From: Paenibacillus camerounensis
Lineage (GTDB): Bacteria; Bacillota; Bacilli; Paenibacillales; Paenibacillaceae
DNA: 64,000 nucleotides
NCBI RefSeq assembly: GCF_000723885.1
Contig: NZ_CCDG010000016.1
Coordinates: 1-64,000 of the forward strand
Reading direction: 5' to 3'
The notes beneath the pieces were generated by a model. The model did not search any database. It was not told the origin of the DNA and saw nothing but the letters and a program-made list of their open reading frames with translations. Made by a program: the position numbers and the translations under genes. Positions within the stretch are counted from its first letter, which is position 1. Every line of letters begins with the position of its first letter. This document shows, piece by piece, positions 24,485-34,243 of the stretch.

Positions 24485-27346
24485 ATGTTGAAAGTTTACC
24501 GTAAGTCTCGTCTGTTGTCTGCCGTATTGTCCGTGGCCGTTTTATTGTCCGCTGTACCTATAGGATTAGGTGTTATGCCGTCAAATGTGCAAGCAGCTTC
24601 TGTGACCGGAGCACCAGTGAATTCCAATGCTTCAGCAGAGGCGGTTAAGCTGCTGGACAAATTGTATGCTGTTTCCGGGAATGCAATTATTACAGGACAG
24701 CATGACTATTTTGAAAGTCCGGATGAGCTGAGCAACAAGCTGAAAGGAACAAGCGGGCAGTACGCAGCGCTGCACGGCTATGAGCTGGGGGCGATCGGCG
24801 GACAGAGCGAGAGCGGAGTAGCTGCTCAGCGTAAGAACATCGTCTGGAGTGCCACTAACTGGCATAAAGCCGGCGGTATCGTAGCCATGACATTTCACCA
24901 GAGCCTGCCCGGAACCAAATACGAGTGGGGAAATGTGCAGAAGAACATCACTCAGGCAGAATTCAATAAATATGTTACACCCGGCACAACTGAATATAAT
25001 GCCCTGATTGCAGACCTTGATAAAGTAGCCGTATCTCTCAAAAGCTTGCGTGATGCAGGAGTTCCGATTCTTTGGAGACCTTATCATGAAATGAACGGCG
25101 GCTGGTTCTGGTGGGGGAAGAAAAACAATTTTGCCGCACTGTGGAATATCATGTATGACCGTTTTGTTAACGTTCATCAATTAAACAATTTACTGTGGGT
25201 ATGGAATCCGAATGCTCCTAACTCCAACTCCGATCCGTATGAGCTCACCTATCCGGGGGCAGACAAAGTGGATGTGCTCGCAGTAGATATATATAATAAT
25301 GACTTTTTGAATAAATACTATGACAGTCTGCTCAGTCTTGCCGCAGGTAAACCGATCGGTATCGGCGAAAATGGTGAGATGCCAAGCATAGCAAAGCTGA
25401 AGCTGTCCCAGCAAAAATATGCTTTCATGATGAACTGGGGAAAAATGCTGTATGAAAATAACAGTACAGATACCATCAAGAACTTCATGAACGACAGCTA
25501 TACCCTGGGCCGTGAAGAGTATAAGGCATGGATTGCACCGGCACCGACCGCAACGCCGACAGTTAAACCAACAGCGACACCGACACCTGCTCCAACAGCA
25601 ACACCAACGCCAGTACCGACGCCAACTGCGGTAGCAAAGCCAATAGCAACACCGGTATCGGCTCCTGCTCTTCAGGAGCCGGCTGTTAACGGGCTTACCG
25701 GCGAATATTTTAAGAACATGACGTTGTCCGGGACACCGGCACTTGTACGCAATGACGCACAGCTGAACTTCAGCTGGCGGCAGGGGGCTCCTGATCCTGT
25801 ACTCCCGGTTGACGGATTTTCGATCCGCTGGAGCGGTCTAATCAAGCCGGCTTACAGTGAAACCTATCAGATCTTTACGAATTCCGATGATGGTATCCGT
25901 GTCTGGATTAACGGTACATCAGTAATTGACAGCTGGATGAAGCAGAGCGGTACCGAGCGTACTGGAAGCATCACCCTGCAGGCAGGACAACTGTACGATA
26001 TTAAAGTCGAGTATTATGAGAATGCCGGTGACGCCAGCGCCCGCCTGATGTGGCAGAGCCCAAGCCAGCCGAAGGCTGTTGTTCCTGAAAGTGCATTATT
26101 TGTGAAGAATACAGCTGCAAATCAGGCAGCGGCAGCAACGCCAGTACCGACCGCAACACCGGCACCGACACCAGTGCCAACGCCAGTACCGACCGCAACA
26201 CCGGCACCGACACCAGTGCCAACGCCAGTACCGACCGCAGCACCGGTACAGGCTGCCAAGCCGGGCCTGGCTCCGGATTCTGTCCTGCAGGAGCCCGCAG
26301 TTAACGGGCTGAGCGGCGAATATTTTAAGAATATGACGCTGAGCGGCACTCCGGTGCTTGTACGCAATGATGATCAGCTCAACTTCAGCTGGCGGCAGGG
26401 GGCACCTGATCCTGTACTCCCGGTTGACGGATTTTCGATCCGCTGGAGCGGTCAGATCAAGCCGGCCTATAGTGAAACTTATCAGTTTTTTACAAATTCA
26501 GATGACGGAATCCGTGTCTGGGTCAACGGCACATCAATCATTGACAGCTGGGTAAAGCAGAGCGGTACCGAGCGTACGGGAAGCATCGCGCTGCAGGCAG
26601 GGCAATTGTATGACATCAAAGTAGAGTATTACGAGAATGCCGGAGATGCAAGTGTCCGCATGATGTGGCAGAGCCCGAGCCAGCCGAAGGTTGTTGTCCC
26701 TGCGAGCGCTTTGTTTGTAAAGAATGTGTCAGAAGGTCAGACGCCAGCACCAACAGCAGCACCGACGCCAACACCAACAGTAGCACCGACGCCAACACCA
26801 ACAGCGGCACCAACGCCGACACCAACAGCAGCACCGACGCCAACACCAACAGCAGCGCCAACGCCGACCCCAACAGCGGCACCAACGCCGACCCCAACAG
26901 CAGCACCGGCAGATAACGGGCTGCATGCGGAATATTTCAATAATGTTCAGCTGAGTGGTACTCCTGCACTGGTGAGAACTGATGCTGTACTGGACTTCAA
27001 CTGGCGTCAGGGTACACCGGATGAAGCAATCGGCATTGATTTCTTCTCCGTACGCTGGAGCGGTCAGATTAAGCCGCTGTACAGTGAAACCTACAATATT
27101 TACACCACATCAGATGACGGTATCCGTGTCTGGATCGACGGCAATCTGATCATCGACAGCTGGGTGAAGCAGAGCGGAACCGAACGCGTAGGAAGCATCA
27201 GCCTGCAAGCCGGGCAATTATATGATATTAAAGTGGAATATTACGAGAACCAGGGGGATGCAAAGGCTAAGCTGATGTGGGAAAGTACCAGCCAAATCAA
27301 AACGGCTGTTCCTGCCAGTGCCTTGTTCCTGCCTTCCGCTTCCTGA
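24485..27346 (+). CDS. Secreted GH26 beta-mannanase-like enzyme with three PA14 domains
   Basis: A 953-residue exported protein. A Sec signal peptide spans about residues 1-38 (cleavage near VQAAS). The GH26 TIM barrel covers about 48-350; the acid/base is E202 in [15 protein letters not shown] and the nucleophile E295 in GIGENGEMP. Three PA14 domains (about 401-540, 607-745, 811-949), each with YSETY and SDDGIRVW blocks, are joined by Thr/Pro/Ala linkers. PA14 domains usually bind carbohydrate. It lies under a c-di-GMP-I riboswitch and next to manC, so a role in cutting or remodelling a mannose-containing EPS is likely but inferred. The start at 24485 is set by AAAGGAAG. The true substrate could also be plant mannan. 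Confidence 0.92.
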   Translation: MLKVYRKSRLLSAVLSVAVLLSAVPIGLGVMPSNVQAASVTGAPVNSNASAEAVKLLDKLYAVSGNAIITGQHDYFESPDELSNKLKGTSGQYAALHGYELGAIGGQSESGVAAQRKNIVWSATNWHKAGGIVAMTFHQSLPGTKYEWGNVQKNITQAEFNKYVTPGTTEYNALIADLDKVAVSLKSLRDAGVPILWRPYHEMNGGWFWWGKKNNFAALWNIMYDRFVNVHQLNNLLWVWNPNAPNSNSDPYELTYPGADKVDVLAVDIYNNDFLNKYYDSLLSLAAGKPIGIGENGEMPSIAKLKLSQQKYAFMMNWGKMLYENNSTDTIKNFMNDSYTLGREEYKAWIAPAPTATPTVKPTATPTPAPTATPTPVPTPTAVAKPIATPVSAPALQEPAVNGLTGEYFKNMTLSGTPALVRNDAQLNFSWRQGAPDPVLPVDGFSIRWSGLIKPAYSETYQIFTNSDDGIRVWINGTSVIDSWMKQSGTERTGSITLQAGQLYDIKVEYYENAGDASARLMWQSPSQPKAVVPESALFVKNTAANQAAAATPVPTATPAPTPVPTPVPTATPAPTPVPTPVPTAAPVQAAKPGLAPDSVLQEPAVNGLSGEYFKNMTLSGTPVLVRNDDQLNFSWRQGAPDPVLPVDGFSIRWSGQIKPAYSETYQFFTNSDDGIRVWVNGTSIIDSWVKQSGTERTGSIALQAGQLYDIKVEYYENAGDASVRMMWQSPSQPKVVVPASALFVKNVSEGQTPAPTAAPTPTPTVAPTPTPTAAPTPTPTAAPTPTPTAAPTPTPTAAPTPTPTAAPADNGLHAEYFNNVQLSGTPALVRTDAVLDFNWRQGTPDEAIGIDFFSVRWSGQIKPLYSETYNIYTTSDDGIRVWIDGNLIIDSWVKQSGTERVGSISLQAGQLYDIKVEYYENQGDAKAKLMWESTSQIKTAVPASALFLPSAS
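26140..26240 (+). repeat. 42-bp coding minisatellite (linker 2 of the GH26 protein)
   Basis: Two identical 42-bp units (26140-26181 and 26182-26223) plus a partial third, encoding a 14-residue Pro/Thr/Val/Ala linker unit. Being a multiple of three, copy changes alter linker length without breaking the frame. Confidence 0.85.
26750..26910 (+). repeat. 24-bp coding minisatellite (linker 3 of the GH26 protein)
   Basis: About six degenerate 24-bp units encoding APTPTPTA before the third PA14 domain. Synonymous differences between units show some age. Slippage here would change spacer length only. Confidence 0.8.
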
Positions 27347-27561
27347 TCAGGCAACAGAGCGTGTTCAACTGAATTCACCGCCGTCACTGATGCTGGTAAA
27401 GCCGTTACAATACTAAATCCTCAAAGTCCATCTTAAGGGCCCTGCTTACCGGCAGGGCTACTAAGCTATAGTCCTCATCCGGATGCTGCCTAAGAATCTC
27501 CTGTCCAAGGGAGACATTTGGAGCACCTGTGCGGCTATGCGGCTGGAGAAAGGAGATAACA

Positions 27562-29079
27562 TTGAACACTTACCGCAAGTACCGGCTGTATACTACTATT
27601 CTGCCTATTATCTTTGTCCTTTCTTTGCTGCCCTGGTCCGAGGTGCGCAGTCTTCCGGTTGTCCATACCCCGGTAGCCCCGGCAGCGGAAATCACTCCAA
27701 TTCATCCAGCTGCCTCCCGTGAAGCGGAGGAGCTGCTGAGCTATCTCACGGGTCTTAGCGGCAACGGAATGATCTCCGGGCAGCATGACTATCTGGAGAG
27801 CCCGGATGAATTCAATGAGAAGCTGAAGAAGATCAGCGGACAATCTGCTGTGCTGCATGGCTACGAGCTTGGAGCAATCGGTAATCAGCCGAAATCCCTT
27901 ATTGCCCAGCAGCGGCAGTGGGTTACGGACAGTGCAATCCGATGGCATGAAGGCGGAGGCATTGTAGCCATGACCTTCCATCAGAACCTGCCCGGAACTA
28001 CCGATGAATGGAAAAATGTACACATGACCCTTAGCCAGGAGAAATTCAATCCCTATGTAACTCCAGGCACGGAGCAATATAAGAAGCTGATTGCCGATAT
28101 CGACGAAATTGCTGTCTACCTGAAACAGCTGCAGGAGGCCGGAGTTCCGGTGCTGTGGCGGCCTTACCATGAGATGAACGGGGGCTGGTTCTGGTGGGGG
28201 GAAAAGGACAATTTTGCCGAACTCTGGGACATTATGTACCAGCGGCTGGCCGTTACTCACGGGCTGAACAATTTACTGTGGGTATGGAATCCTAACGCGC
28301 CAAATGACGCTTCAGACGCTTATGAACCTTATTTTCCCGGCATAGATAAAGTAGATGTTCTGGCCGCAGACATTTATAACGACGATTTCAAACAATCCTA
28401 CTATGATAAGCTGCTGAAGCTGGCGGAAGGGAAGCCGATTGGAATCGGGGAGAGCGGAGAGCTTCCAGACCCTGTAACATTGTCTCAAACTCAAAGTAAA
28501 TGGGTATATACGATGACATGGGGGAAAATGCTGACGGAGAACAATAATAATCAGAAAATCACCAGCTTTATGAGCAATAAATACATTGTTTCCCGGGATG
28601 ATTATATCGTTGATCTGGCCAGCAAGGTGAAAACACTGGCAGCCAAGCAGCCCAAAGGATTAAGAGCGCAGTATTTCAATAATACCGACTTATCCGGAGG
28701 TGCCGATCTCATCCGCAATGACAGCAGGATTGATTTCAACTGGCATCAGAATTCGCCGGCAGTCGGAATCAATAAGGAGCTTTTCTCCGTCCGCTGGACC
28801 GGAACCATCAAACCTTTGTACAGTGAAAAATACACCTTTATCTCCTCCTCGGATGACGGAGTGCGCGTCTGGATCGGAGGAAGGCTGATTATCGACAGCT
28901 GGAAGAAGCAGAGCGGTACCAGCCGGGAGGGAAGTATTCTGCTGACTGCCGGAACCCCTTATGATATCAAGGTTGAGTATTATGAGGATCATGGTAATGC
29001 AAGCATCGGTTTGCAATGGAAGAGCGCCAGCCAGAAGCAGGGGGTAATTCCCCAGAGCGCATTAACTCCTCCGAAGTAA
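27562..29079 (+). CDS. Secreted GH26 beta-mannanase-like enzyme with one PA14 domain
   Basis: A 505-residue paralogue of the preceding protein. TTG 27562 is chosen because AAAGGAG lies six bases upstream and the resulting N-terminus (MNTYRKYRLYTTIL) matches that of its neighbour; ATG 27529 has no RBS. A signal peptide or anchor lies at about 10-32, GH26 at about 50-355 with E204 (RPYHEMNGG) and E297 (GIGESGELP), and a single PA14 domain at about 365-505. No long linkers are present. It arose by duplication and lost or never gained the extra PA14 units. Its 215-bp leader has a GCCCTGC/GCAGGGC hairpin but no c-di-GMP aptamer. It may be partly cotranscribed with the upstream gene, since no clear terminator is seen. 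Confidence 0.88.
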   Translation: MNTYRKYRLYTTILPIIFVLSLLPWSEVRSLPVVHTPVAPAAEITPIHPAASREAEELLSYLTGLSGNGMISGQHDYLESPDEFNEKLKKISGQSAVLHGYELGAIGNQPKSLIAQQRQWVTDSAIRWHEGGGIVAMTFHQNLPGTTDEWKNVHMTLSQEKFNPYVTPGTEQYKKLIADIDEIAVYLKQLQEAGVPVLWRPYHEMNGGWFWWGEKDNFAELWDIMYQRLAVTHGLNNLLWVWNPNAPNDASDAYEPYFPGIDKVDVLAADIYNDDFKQSYYDKLLKLAEGKPIGIGESGELPDPVTLSQTQSKWVYTMTWGKMLTENNNNQKITSFMSNKYIVSRDDYIVDLASKVKTLAAKQPKGLRAQYFNNTDLSGGADLIRNDSRIDFNWHQNSPAVGINKELFSVRWTGTIKPLYSEKYTFISSSDDGVRVWIGGRLIIDSWKKQSGTSREGSILLTAGTPYDIKVEYYEDHGNASIGLQWKSASQKQGVIPQSALTPPK

Positions 29080-29110
29080 TCTAACCCCGGAAGAAAGCGA
29101 GGACAAGGGA

Positions 29111-31801
29111 ATGAGGACCAGAAATAAGAAGAAAAAAACCATTAAACCTCTTCATCTACTGCTCAAATTCGCAGCTTTAGCCATCTTGTTTCTAGTATCC
29201 GTTTCTGTCTTCGGAGAGGACGGCACGAAGCAGGGCGAGACAGAAGTAGACATGACCAAGCTGTCATCAGCCAGTGATGCAGGCCCGGAATTGCCGGATG
29301 GTTCTGTACTTTGGCAGCTGGGCAAGCAGGACGGCTCGTCTGCGGAGTTTGCGGCAGCCGGTTCAGCGGGCGCCAAAGCCGCTTACACTGTTTCTGCCTC
29401 CTCTGCCAAGACGCCCTCGAATCTCCAGAGCGTGCCTTCGGGACTGAGAGGGGATACCAATCCTGAACTGAGTATTACCTATAATCTGAATAAGATCCCG
29501 GAGAACGGGGTCTTATTTCGCGTAAGCATCATCGATGCCTACAAATCGGTCCCGCAAATGAGCGTTTTCTCCAACCGCCAGTTATCGGGTATCATTCAGA
29601 TTGCGGGTGTAGCCGGCACCGACAGCAAATACAGCTTCCGCAAATCCTATGAGCTCTATATTCCAAAGGAGCAGCTGGTAACAGGAAGCAACGTGCTGAA
29701 GCTGCAGGCGGCACGCGGGATCTACTCATCCAGTATGGAGGATAAATACAACTGGTGGACTTGGGATACCCTTAGCCTGGAATCACTGAATGCCCCGATC
29801 CAGGAGCCGATTCACGGCAGTTACACACTGACCGGCACAATGGTCAACAATAAACAGTTTTATTTTGATGAAGGTGCCGTAAGTCATCTGCCTTATATCA
29901 TGAAATGGCTCGGCGTGGCGTACAGCGGCAACATTATGCGTACCAGCTGTGCCAGTGACGTTGGCCGTTCCTGCTCCAATATGAAGGATTATTACAAGGT
30001 GCTTCAGGATTACAACATGCAGTCGGTTGCCCTGTACCTGTATACCGGAGATATTAAGCTGAATGCCGACGGCTCACTGCCGGCGGATGCCGAGAAGAAG
30101 CTGACGGATTATTTCGAGCAGTACAGCCCGTACTTCCAATACTACGAGGTGGATAACGAGCCCGGGCTGTTTAACCGTTCCAAGGAGGTTAACCTGGCTA
30201 TTGCAGACTGGCTGAACACGAAGGGTAAGACGATTGCCCCTCACCTGCAGACTGTAGCACCCGGATGGGCCTACTGGCCGGAGTACAGCCTGGATTCCTG
30301 CGGCAATCAGAAAGGGACGCTTAAGCAGTGCGGCGATCCCGACGGCTGGGAGCGTGATCCTGCGCAGCGGAATGAGCTGGAGGAGGTAACGGATCTCACC
30401 AATGGGCACTCCTACGGGGAATCCTATATTTTCAGCAACGGAGGCAGCTTCACTGAGAATCTCAAAACCTTCGGCGGTGCAGCAGACGGATTAAGCAAAA
30501 AAATGCTGACCACTGAATTCGGAACCTCGGATTCGCATACCGATGCTCACCAGTACGGCGCCTCCGAGCAGACAGCAGCGGTATTTGACCGGATCATGCG
30601 CGCCCATATCGGCTATGCGGATATGTTTGTGCAGCATGCCGCCTTTTTCAAAAATTTCAGCCTGTTCAAGTACGGCTTCAATCTGGAAGAGCATGATCCG
30701 GCCAAGACGGAAATTTACTACACCAAAGAGAATGAGGATTCGCGGGTCAGCATCATGCGCAGGCTCAGTCTTGCATATGCGACGCATGGTGCACCGCTAC
30801 CCTATCAGATTTCCAACAAGGATGAGCTGGCCGATAAGCTGGTCTACGTCCGGGCTGTAGATACGTCTGCGATTGAGCCGCTGGCCGGCAGCGGAGCTAC
30901 ATCCAATAAGGTGCTGGTGAACTTCGTTAACTTTGAAGAGACGGAGCAGACTGTGACAGTAAAAGTCACTATGCCTGAAAAAACAGTCTACGAGGGTGAA
31001 CGCTTCGGCAGCGGGGATACCTATGAGACAGCGCGCAGTTATGTAGCCGGAAAAAATGCAGCGCCTGAGCTTGAATTCACTGAGACACTCGCACCGGGAG
31101 AGGCGGTCCAGTATATACTGGAGCCCTCTTCCGAGGTAGCCGATGCGGCACCGCAAGGCTTCAAGGCAGCCGCAGTTAAGGGGCTGTCCATGAAGCTGAG
31201 CTGGCTGGAGGCTCCCGGAGCAAGCTATGAAGTGCTCCGGGCCGAAGGCTCCGGCGGGGAGCTTAAGGTGATTAAAGCGGATGTGAAGAGCACAGAATTT
31301 ACGGACAGCAAGCTGCAGGAGGGAACGCTTTATACGTATGCAGTCAGAGTTACCGGCTCGCGCCTTCTGTCGGATGAAGTGCAGATTACGGCAACAGGCC
31401 TCGTTCCGCTGGACCGTTCGCAGTGGAAGGTATCGTCCAATGTCAGTACCAGTATTTCGAACCCGGGAGGAGCCATTGACGGAGACCGGCGTACACGCTG
31501 GGATACCGGTAAGCATCAGGCTTCAGGGGAATATTTTCAGATTGATCTCGGCAAAGCACATATGGTGGAGGTAGTAGAGCTGGATTACACCTTATCCTCC
31601 TACGATTATCCGCGCAGTTATGAGCTGTATGTCTCGGATGATGCACAGAACTGGAAGCGTGTGGTTAGCGGAAAGGGGCAGCTTGGCATGACCCGGATCA
31701 GCTTCCCGCAGCTGAAGACGCGGTATATCAAAATCCTGCAGACAGGATCAGGGGGGAATTACTGGTCCATTCAGGAGCTTCAGGTATACTCAAGAGAATA
31801 A
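29111..31801 (+). CDS. Secreted clan GH-A-like glycoside hydrolase with FN3 and CBM32-type domains
   Basis: An 896-residue exported or membrane-anchored protein. A basic N-terminus and hydrophobic segment (about 17-35) are followed by a beta-sandwich of the rhamnogalacturonan-lyase-associated type (about 60-230), then a TIM-barrel region (about 235-590). The latter has VDNEPG (E350, acid/base candidate) and TTEFGTSD (E469, nucleophile candidate), the arrangement of clan GH-A enzymes. A fibronectin III domain (about 685-765) and a discoidin/F5-8C (CBM32-like) domain (about 767-895, DGDRRTRWDTG and DYPRSYELYVSDD) end the protein. It starts 31 bp after the second GH26 gene and probably acts on the same polymer. 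Exact family and substrate are unknown. Confidence 0.8.
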   Translation: MRTRNKKKKTIKPLHLLLKFAALAILFLVSVSVFGEDGTKQGETEVDMTKLSSASDAGPELPDGSVLWQLGKQDGSSAEFAAAGSAGAKAAYTVSASSAKTPSNLQSVPSGLRGDTNPELSITYNLNKIPENGVLFRVSIIDAYKSVPQMSVFSNRQLSGIIQIAGVAGTDSKYSFRKSYELYIPKEQLVTGSNVLKLQAARGIYSSSMEDKYNWWTWDTLSLESLNAPIQEPIHGSYTLTGTMVNNKQFYFDEGAVSHLPYIMKWLGVAYSGNIMRTSCASDVGRSCSNMKDYYKVLQDYNMQSVALYLYTGDIKLNADGSLPADAEKKLTDYFEQYSPYFQYYEVDNEPGLFNRSKEVNLAIADWLNTKGKTIAPHLQTVAPGWAYWPEYSLDSCGNQKGTLKQCGDPDGWERDPAQRNELEEVTDLTNGHSYGESYIFSNGGSFTENLKTFGGAADGLSKKMLTTEFGTSDSHTDAHQYGASEQTAAVFDRIMRAHIGYADMFVQHAAFFKNFSLFKYGFNLEEHDPAKTEIYYTKENEDSRVSIMRRLSLAYATHGAPLPYQISNKDELADKLVYVRAVDTSAIEPLAGSGATSNKVLVNFVNFEETEQTVTVKVTMPEKTVYEGERFGSGDTYETARSYVAGKNAAPELEFTETLAPGEAVQYILEPSSEVADAAPQGFKAAAVKGLSMKLSWLEAPGASYEVLRAEGSGGELKVIKADVKSTEFTDSKLQEGTLYTYAVRVTGSRLLSDEVQITATGLVPLDRSQWKVSSNVSTSISNPGGAIDGDRRTRWDTGKHQASGEYFQIDLGKAHMVEVVELDYTLSSYDYPRSYELYVSDDAQNWKRVVSGKGQLGMTRISFPQLKTRYIKILQTGSGGNYWSIQELQVYSRE

Positions 31802-31836
31802 GACACAGGATGGTGTTGCTGCGCTCCTGTGAAGGG

Positions 31837-31864
31837 AACCCTGCCGCGTCCGGCCGGGTTTTTT
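31837..31864 (+). terminator. Terminator of the glycosidase genes
   Basis: AACCC-t-GCCG/CGGC-c-GGGTT stem followed by TTTTTT, 36 bp after the GH stop. The remaining 170 bp to the Dps promoter hold nothing else I can identify. Confidence 0.8.
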
Positions 31865-32034
31865 GACGTTTCTGCGGTGCTGGAGGGCGGCTCAGCTGCA
31901 TAATTTGTGTAACCTTATATGCCGCCGTCAAGTGATTTATGTCAATATCGGACCAGCCTGATGATTGTGACACAAATAACAGGCTTCTCATAACAGGTAT
32001 GCTAGAATTTGCAGCAGCAAAAACCTATTGCACC

Positions 32035-32064
32035 TTGCAAAACAGTATATCTTTGTGTTATATT
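32035..32064 (+). promoter_or_regulatory. Sigma-A promoter of the dps-like gene
   Basis: TTGCAA (32035-32040), 18-base spacer and TATATT (32059-32064) with an extended -10 TGT immediately before it. The PerR-like box begins nine bases downstream. Confidence 0.6.
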
Positions 32065-32072
32065 GTATATAG

Positions 32073-32091
32073 ATTTAGAACGAGTCTAAAT
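32073..32091 (+). promoter_or_regulatory. PerR/Fur-type operator
   Basis: Perfect inverted repeat ATTTAGA-N5-TCTAAAT just after the -10 box. Read as a 7-1-7 motif (TTAGAAC g AGTCTAA) it fits the Fur-family box layout. In Bacillus the dps homologue mrgA is repressed by PerR, so peroxide-induced release is the likely control; this is inference from motif and context. Confidence 0.65.
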
Positions 32092-32129
32092 ACAATAACA
32101 AATAATTAAACTATAGGAGGCTGTTTAGA

Positions 32130-32585
32130 ATGAGTACCCAAGTCAACAATCAGACAGAACTGCACGCCGCATTGAACCGCCAGACCGCGAACTGGACTCT
32201 GCTCGGAGTGAAGCTTCACCACTATCACTGGTATGTGAGCGGAGCACAATTTTTCACCCTGCATGCCAAGTTTGAAGAGCTCTACACTGAGGCTGCCACA
32301 TATGTGGATGATTTGGCTGAACGTCTGCTCGCTGTCGGCGGTAAGCCGGCCTCCTCGATGATCCAGTATCTGGCCCTCTCCGAACTGAAGGAAGCAGCCG
32401 GCGGTGAGAGTGCCAAAGAAATGGTTGCCCAGCTTATTAAAGACTTTGCACTGGTATCGGAAGAGCTTAAGAATGCCATTTCCGCAGCCGAGGAGCTTAG
32501 CGACCAGCCGACAGCCGATCTTCTGATTGGAATCAGAACCAGTGTAGAGAAGAATGCCTGGATGCTGAATGCCTACCTTGCTTAA
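32130..32585 (+). CDS. dps: Dps-family DNA-protecting ferritin-like protein
   Basis: A 151-residue four-helix protein, normal Dps length. Helix A/B carry LHHYHWYVSGAQFFTLHAKFEELY, giving the His and Asp/Glu ligands of the intersubunit ferroxidase site, followed by YVDDLAERLLAVGGKP. Dodecamers of this family oxidise ferrous iron with hydrogen peroxide and coat DNA under stress. ATAGGAGG precedes the ATG. The gene is monocistronic, with a PerR-like operator upstream and a 16-bp terminator downstream. Confidence 0.95.
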   Translation: MSTQVNNQTELHAALNRQTANWTLLGVKLHHYHWYVSGAQFFTLHAKFEELYTEAATYVDDLAERLLAVGGKPASSMIQYLALSELKEAAGGESAKEMVAQLIKDFALVSEELKNAISAAEELSDQPTADLLIGIRTSVEKNAWMLNAYLA

Positions 32586-32641
32586 TATCAATATTTAATA
32601 GAGGATTGCTGCAGCTTGCCCATGTGCAGGCTGGAGCACAT

Positions 32642-32676
32642 AACAAGGCCCGTGCGGTTACCGCACGGGCCTTGTT
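32642..32676. terminator. Bidirectional terminator between dps and the AIM24-like gene
   Basis: 16-bp perfect stem AACAAGGCCCGTGCGG with its complement around TTA, between convergent genes. Confidence 0.88.
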
Positions 32677-32701
32677 ATTGATAGAAGCTGAACGACATCA
32701 G

Positions 32702-33406
32702 CTATTTAATAAATACGCCGCCGAACGGCAGCGCTTCACGCAAAAAGCGCTTGATGATGCCGTCCTCGTCATTGTCACGTTCAAAACGGCGGCTCTGGCG
32801 CCCGGCCTGGAACAGCACCGGCCCGTGGCCGGTCATTTTCCAGTGGTAGCTCATATGCTGGCTGGCCAGATGGTTGCCGTAGACGGTCAGCTCAAGCCTG
32901 GCATTCTCCGGATAAGCAACGATACTGCCCGCATCCACATACAGCGGATCTGTAGGGTGAAGCTCAGCCTGGCAGACCGTTCCTTCAGTCAGAATGCCGA
33001 TACTGCCGCGGCCGGCAAATTTCACCTTCACTACATCACGGGTCACCAGCATATTCTTCATGCTCAGCACGCGGGTCTGCATCGTAATTCCGTCACTGTA
33101 AAAGAACAGATGCCTGAAGTCATAGAGCAGATCACTTTTGCCGTCAAGCTGCAGCGTTTTGACCCGGTATCCCGGCGGCAGGGCCGCAACGAACCTGCAG
33201 GGCCCGGACAGATCCGAACGGATCAGCTTGCGCTTGCGGTACATTCCCTTGACATCCATCAGCCGGTCCGCACGCCCTGAAGAGGGGCCTTGATAAGCGA
33301 TAATCTGCTGGGGATGCAGGACATGGACCTGTTCATTGTCACCGACCGTAAAAGCAACGGCTTGTCCGCTGCCGCTGTCGCCTTCATCTTGGATGTCTAT
33401 GTTCAT
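32702..33406 (-). CDS. AIM24-family protein
   Basis: A 234-residue, mostly beta protein of the AIM24/TIGR00266 family. Recognisable features are GPCRFVAALPPGYRVKTLQLDG, FFYSDGITMQ, GRGSIGILTEG and PLYVDAGSIVAYPENARLEL, the repeated glycine-turn pattern of its two jelly-roll-like halves. ATG 33406 is used because AAGGAG lies eight bases upstream. Bacterial members have no settled function; the name comes from a yeast mitochondrial protein. No signal peptide is seen. The next minus-strand gene ends upstream at 33446, so the two may form an operon with 39 bp between them. Confidence 0.85.
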   Translation of the reverse strand: MNIDIQDEGDSGSGQAVAFTVGDNEQVHVLHPQQIIAYQGPSSGRADRLMDVKGMYRKRKLIRSDLSGPCRFVAALPPGYRVKTLQLDGKSDLLYDFRHLFFYSDGITMQTRVLSMKNMLVTRDVVKVKFAGRGSIGILTEGTVCQAELHPTDPLYVDAGSIVAYPENARLELTVYGNHLASQHMSYHWKMTGHGPVLFQAGRQSRRFERDNDEDGIIKRFLREALPFGGVFIK

Positions 33407-33445
33407 CGCACGCACTCCTTCCTCTTACAACATTGCCATCATAGT

Positions 33446-33973
33446 TCACCGCAGCCGGTCGCGCAGATTATCGCCTTTTCTGGACCGGTGGCGCATCGTG
33501 AAGCGCAGCAGCCGGATGATTACGAAATAGCCCAGAATAAGGGCAATCCCCGTAATGACAGTAACTTTAATCCGGTTAAAATAATGTTCACGCTGTGTCC
33601 GGTCATTTTTAAGTTCATCCACTACGAGGCTGAGCTGGCGGTTCTGTTCCTGCAGCGCTTCATTCTGGGTCCGGTACGTCTCCATCTGCTCCAGGGTCTG
33701 GCCCAACTGGTTCTGCGTCTCCCCCAGTGCATCAACGGTCTGCCCAAGCTGATCCTTCGTCTGCTGAAGCTCTTCAACCGTCTGCTGATAGTTCTGCTGC
33801 AGCCTGTTCACTTCGCCGGGCAGCTCTGAAAAGTTCTGCAATCCATTATATAAATCACTGAAATAATTGGCTTTTGCTGCCGGGGCCGGCAGACAGACGG
33901 AAATACCGAGCAGCAGCAGAGCCGATAGCGACAGCTTCTTCCAGTTCCGGGTAAGGCTTTTTTTGCTGATCAT
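33446..33973 (-). CDS. Exported coiled-coil membrane protein
   Basis: A 175-residue protein of unknown function. A signal peptide (about 14-36, ending PAAKANYF) is followed by a long Gln/Leu-rich coiled coil (about 50-135) with repeated QLGQT-type units and no Pro or Cys. A transmembrane helix (about 140-160, VTVITGIALILGYFVII) and a basic tail (RHRSRKGDNLRDRLR) follow. So the coiled coil is outside and the C-terminus inside. ATG 33973 follows AGGTGG; a GTG at 33985 is also in frame. It is upstream of the AIM24-like gene on the same strand. Possible roles include scaffold or envelope spacer; no family is recognised. Confidence 0.75.
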   Translation of the reverse strand: MISKKSLTRNWKKLSLSALLLLGISVCLPAPAAKANYFSDLYNGLQNFSELPGEVNRLQQNYQQTVEELQQTKDQLGQTVDALGETQNQLGQTLEQMETYRTQNEALQEQNRQLSLVVDELKNDRTQREHYFNRIKVTVITGIALILGYFVIIRLLRFTMRHRSRKGDNLRDRLR

Positions 33974-34243
33974 ATCATTCACCACCTGAAAAAGGTTCGT
34001 ACAGCTAATAGTTTAGCATAGAGAGGTAAGTATAGGCACATTTGATCGAAGCCTGGCTGCATTTGGCGTCCTGTGGAGCAAACAATGTGCTATTTTAGCG
34101 GGTTTTTGCGGTTTAAGGATGTTTACCCTCCCGCTGATGGCCGTAACCAAAGGTAATACCGTAATTTGAGTGGTCTGGTTTCATTTTGGCTTTCCCTGCA
34201 GCGGAAAATTGACGTATACTGTGAACGGGAAGGGGCTGAAGGT

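Noticed and set aside
27347-27561. A second c-di-GMP riboswitch before the second GH26 gene
   Set aside because: A GCCCTGC/GCAGGGC hairpin is present, but none of the GGCAAACC, GAAA or GGGACGCAAAGC blocks occur.
32606-33280. A 224-codon plus-strand open frame after dps
   Set aside because: It crosses the strong terminator at 32642-32676 and lies opposite the AIM24-like gene, which has a good RBS and family motifs.
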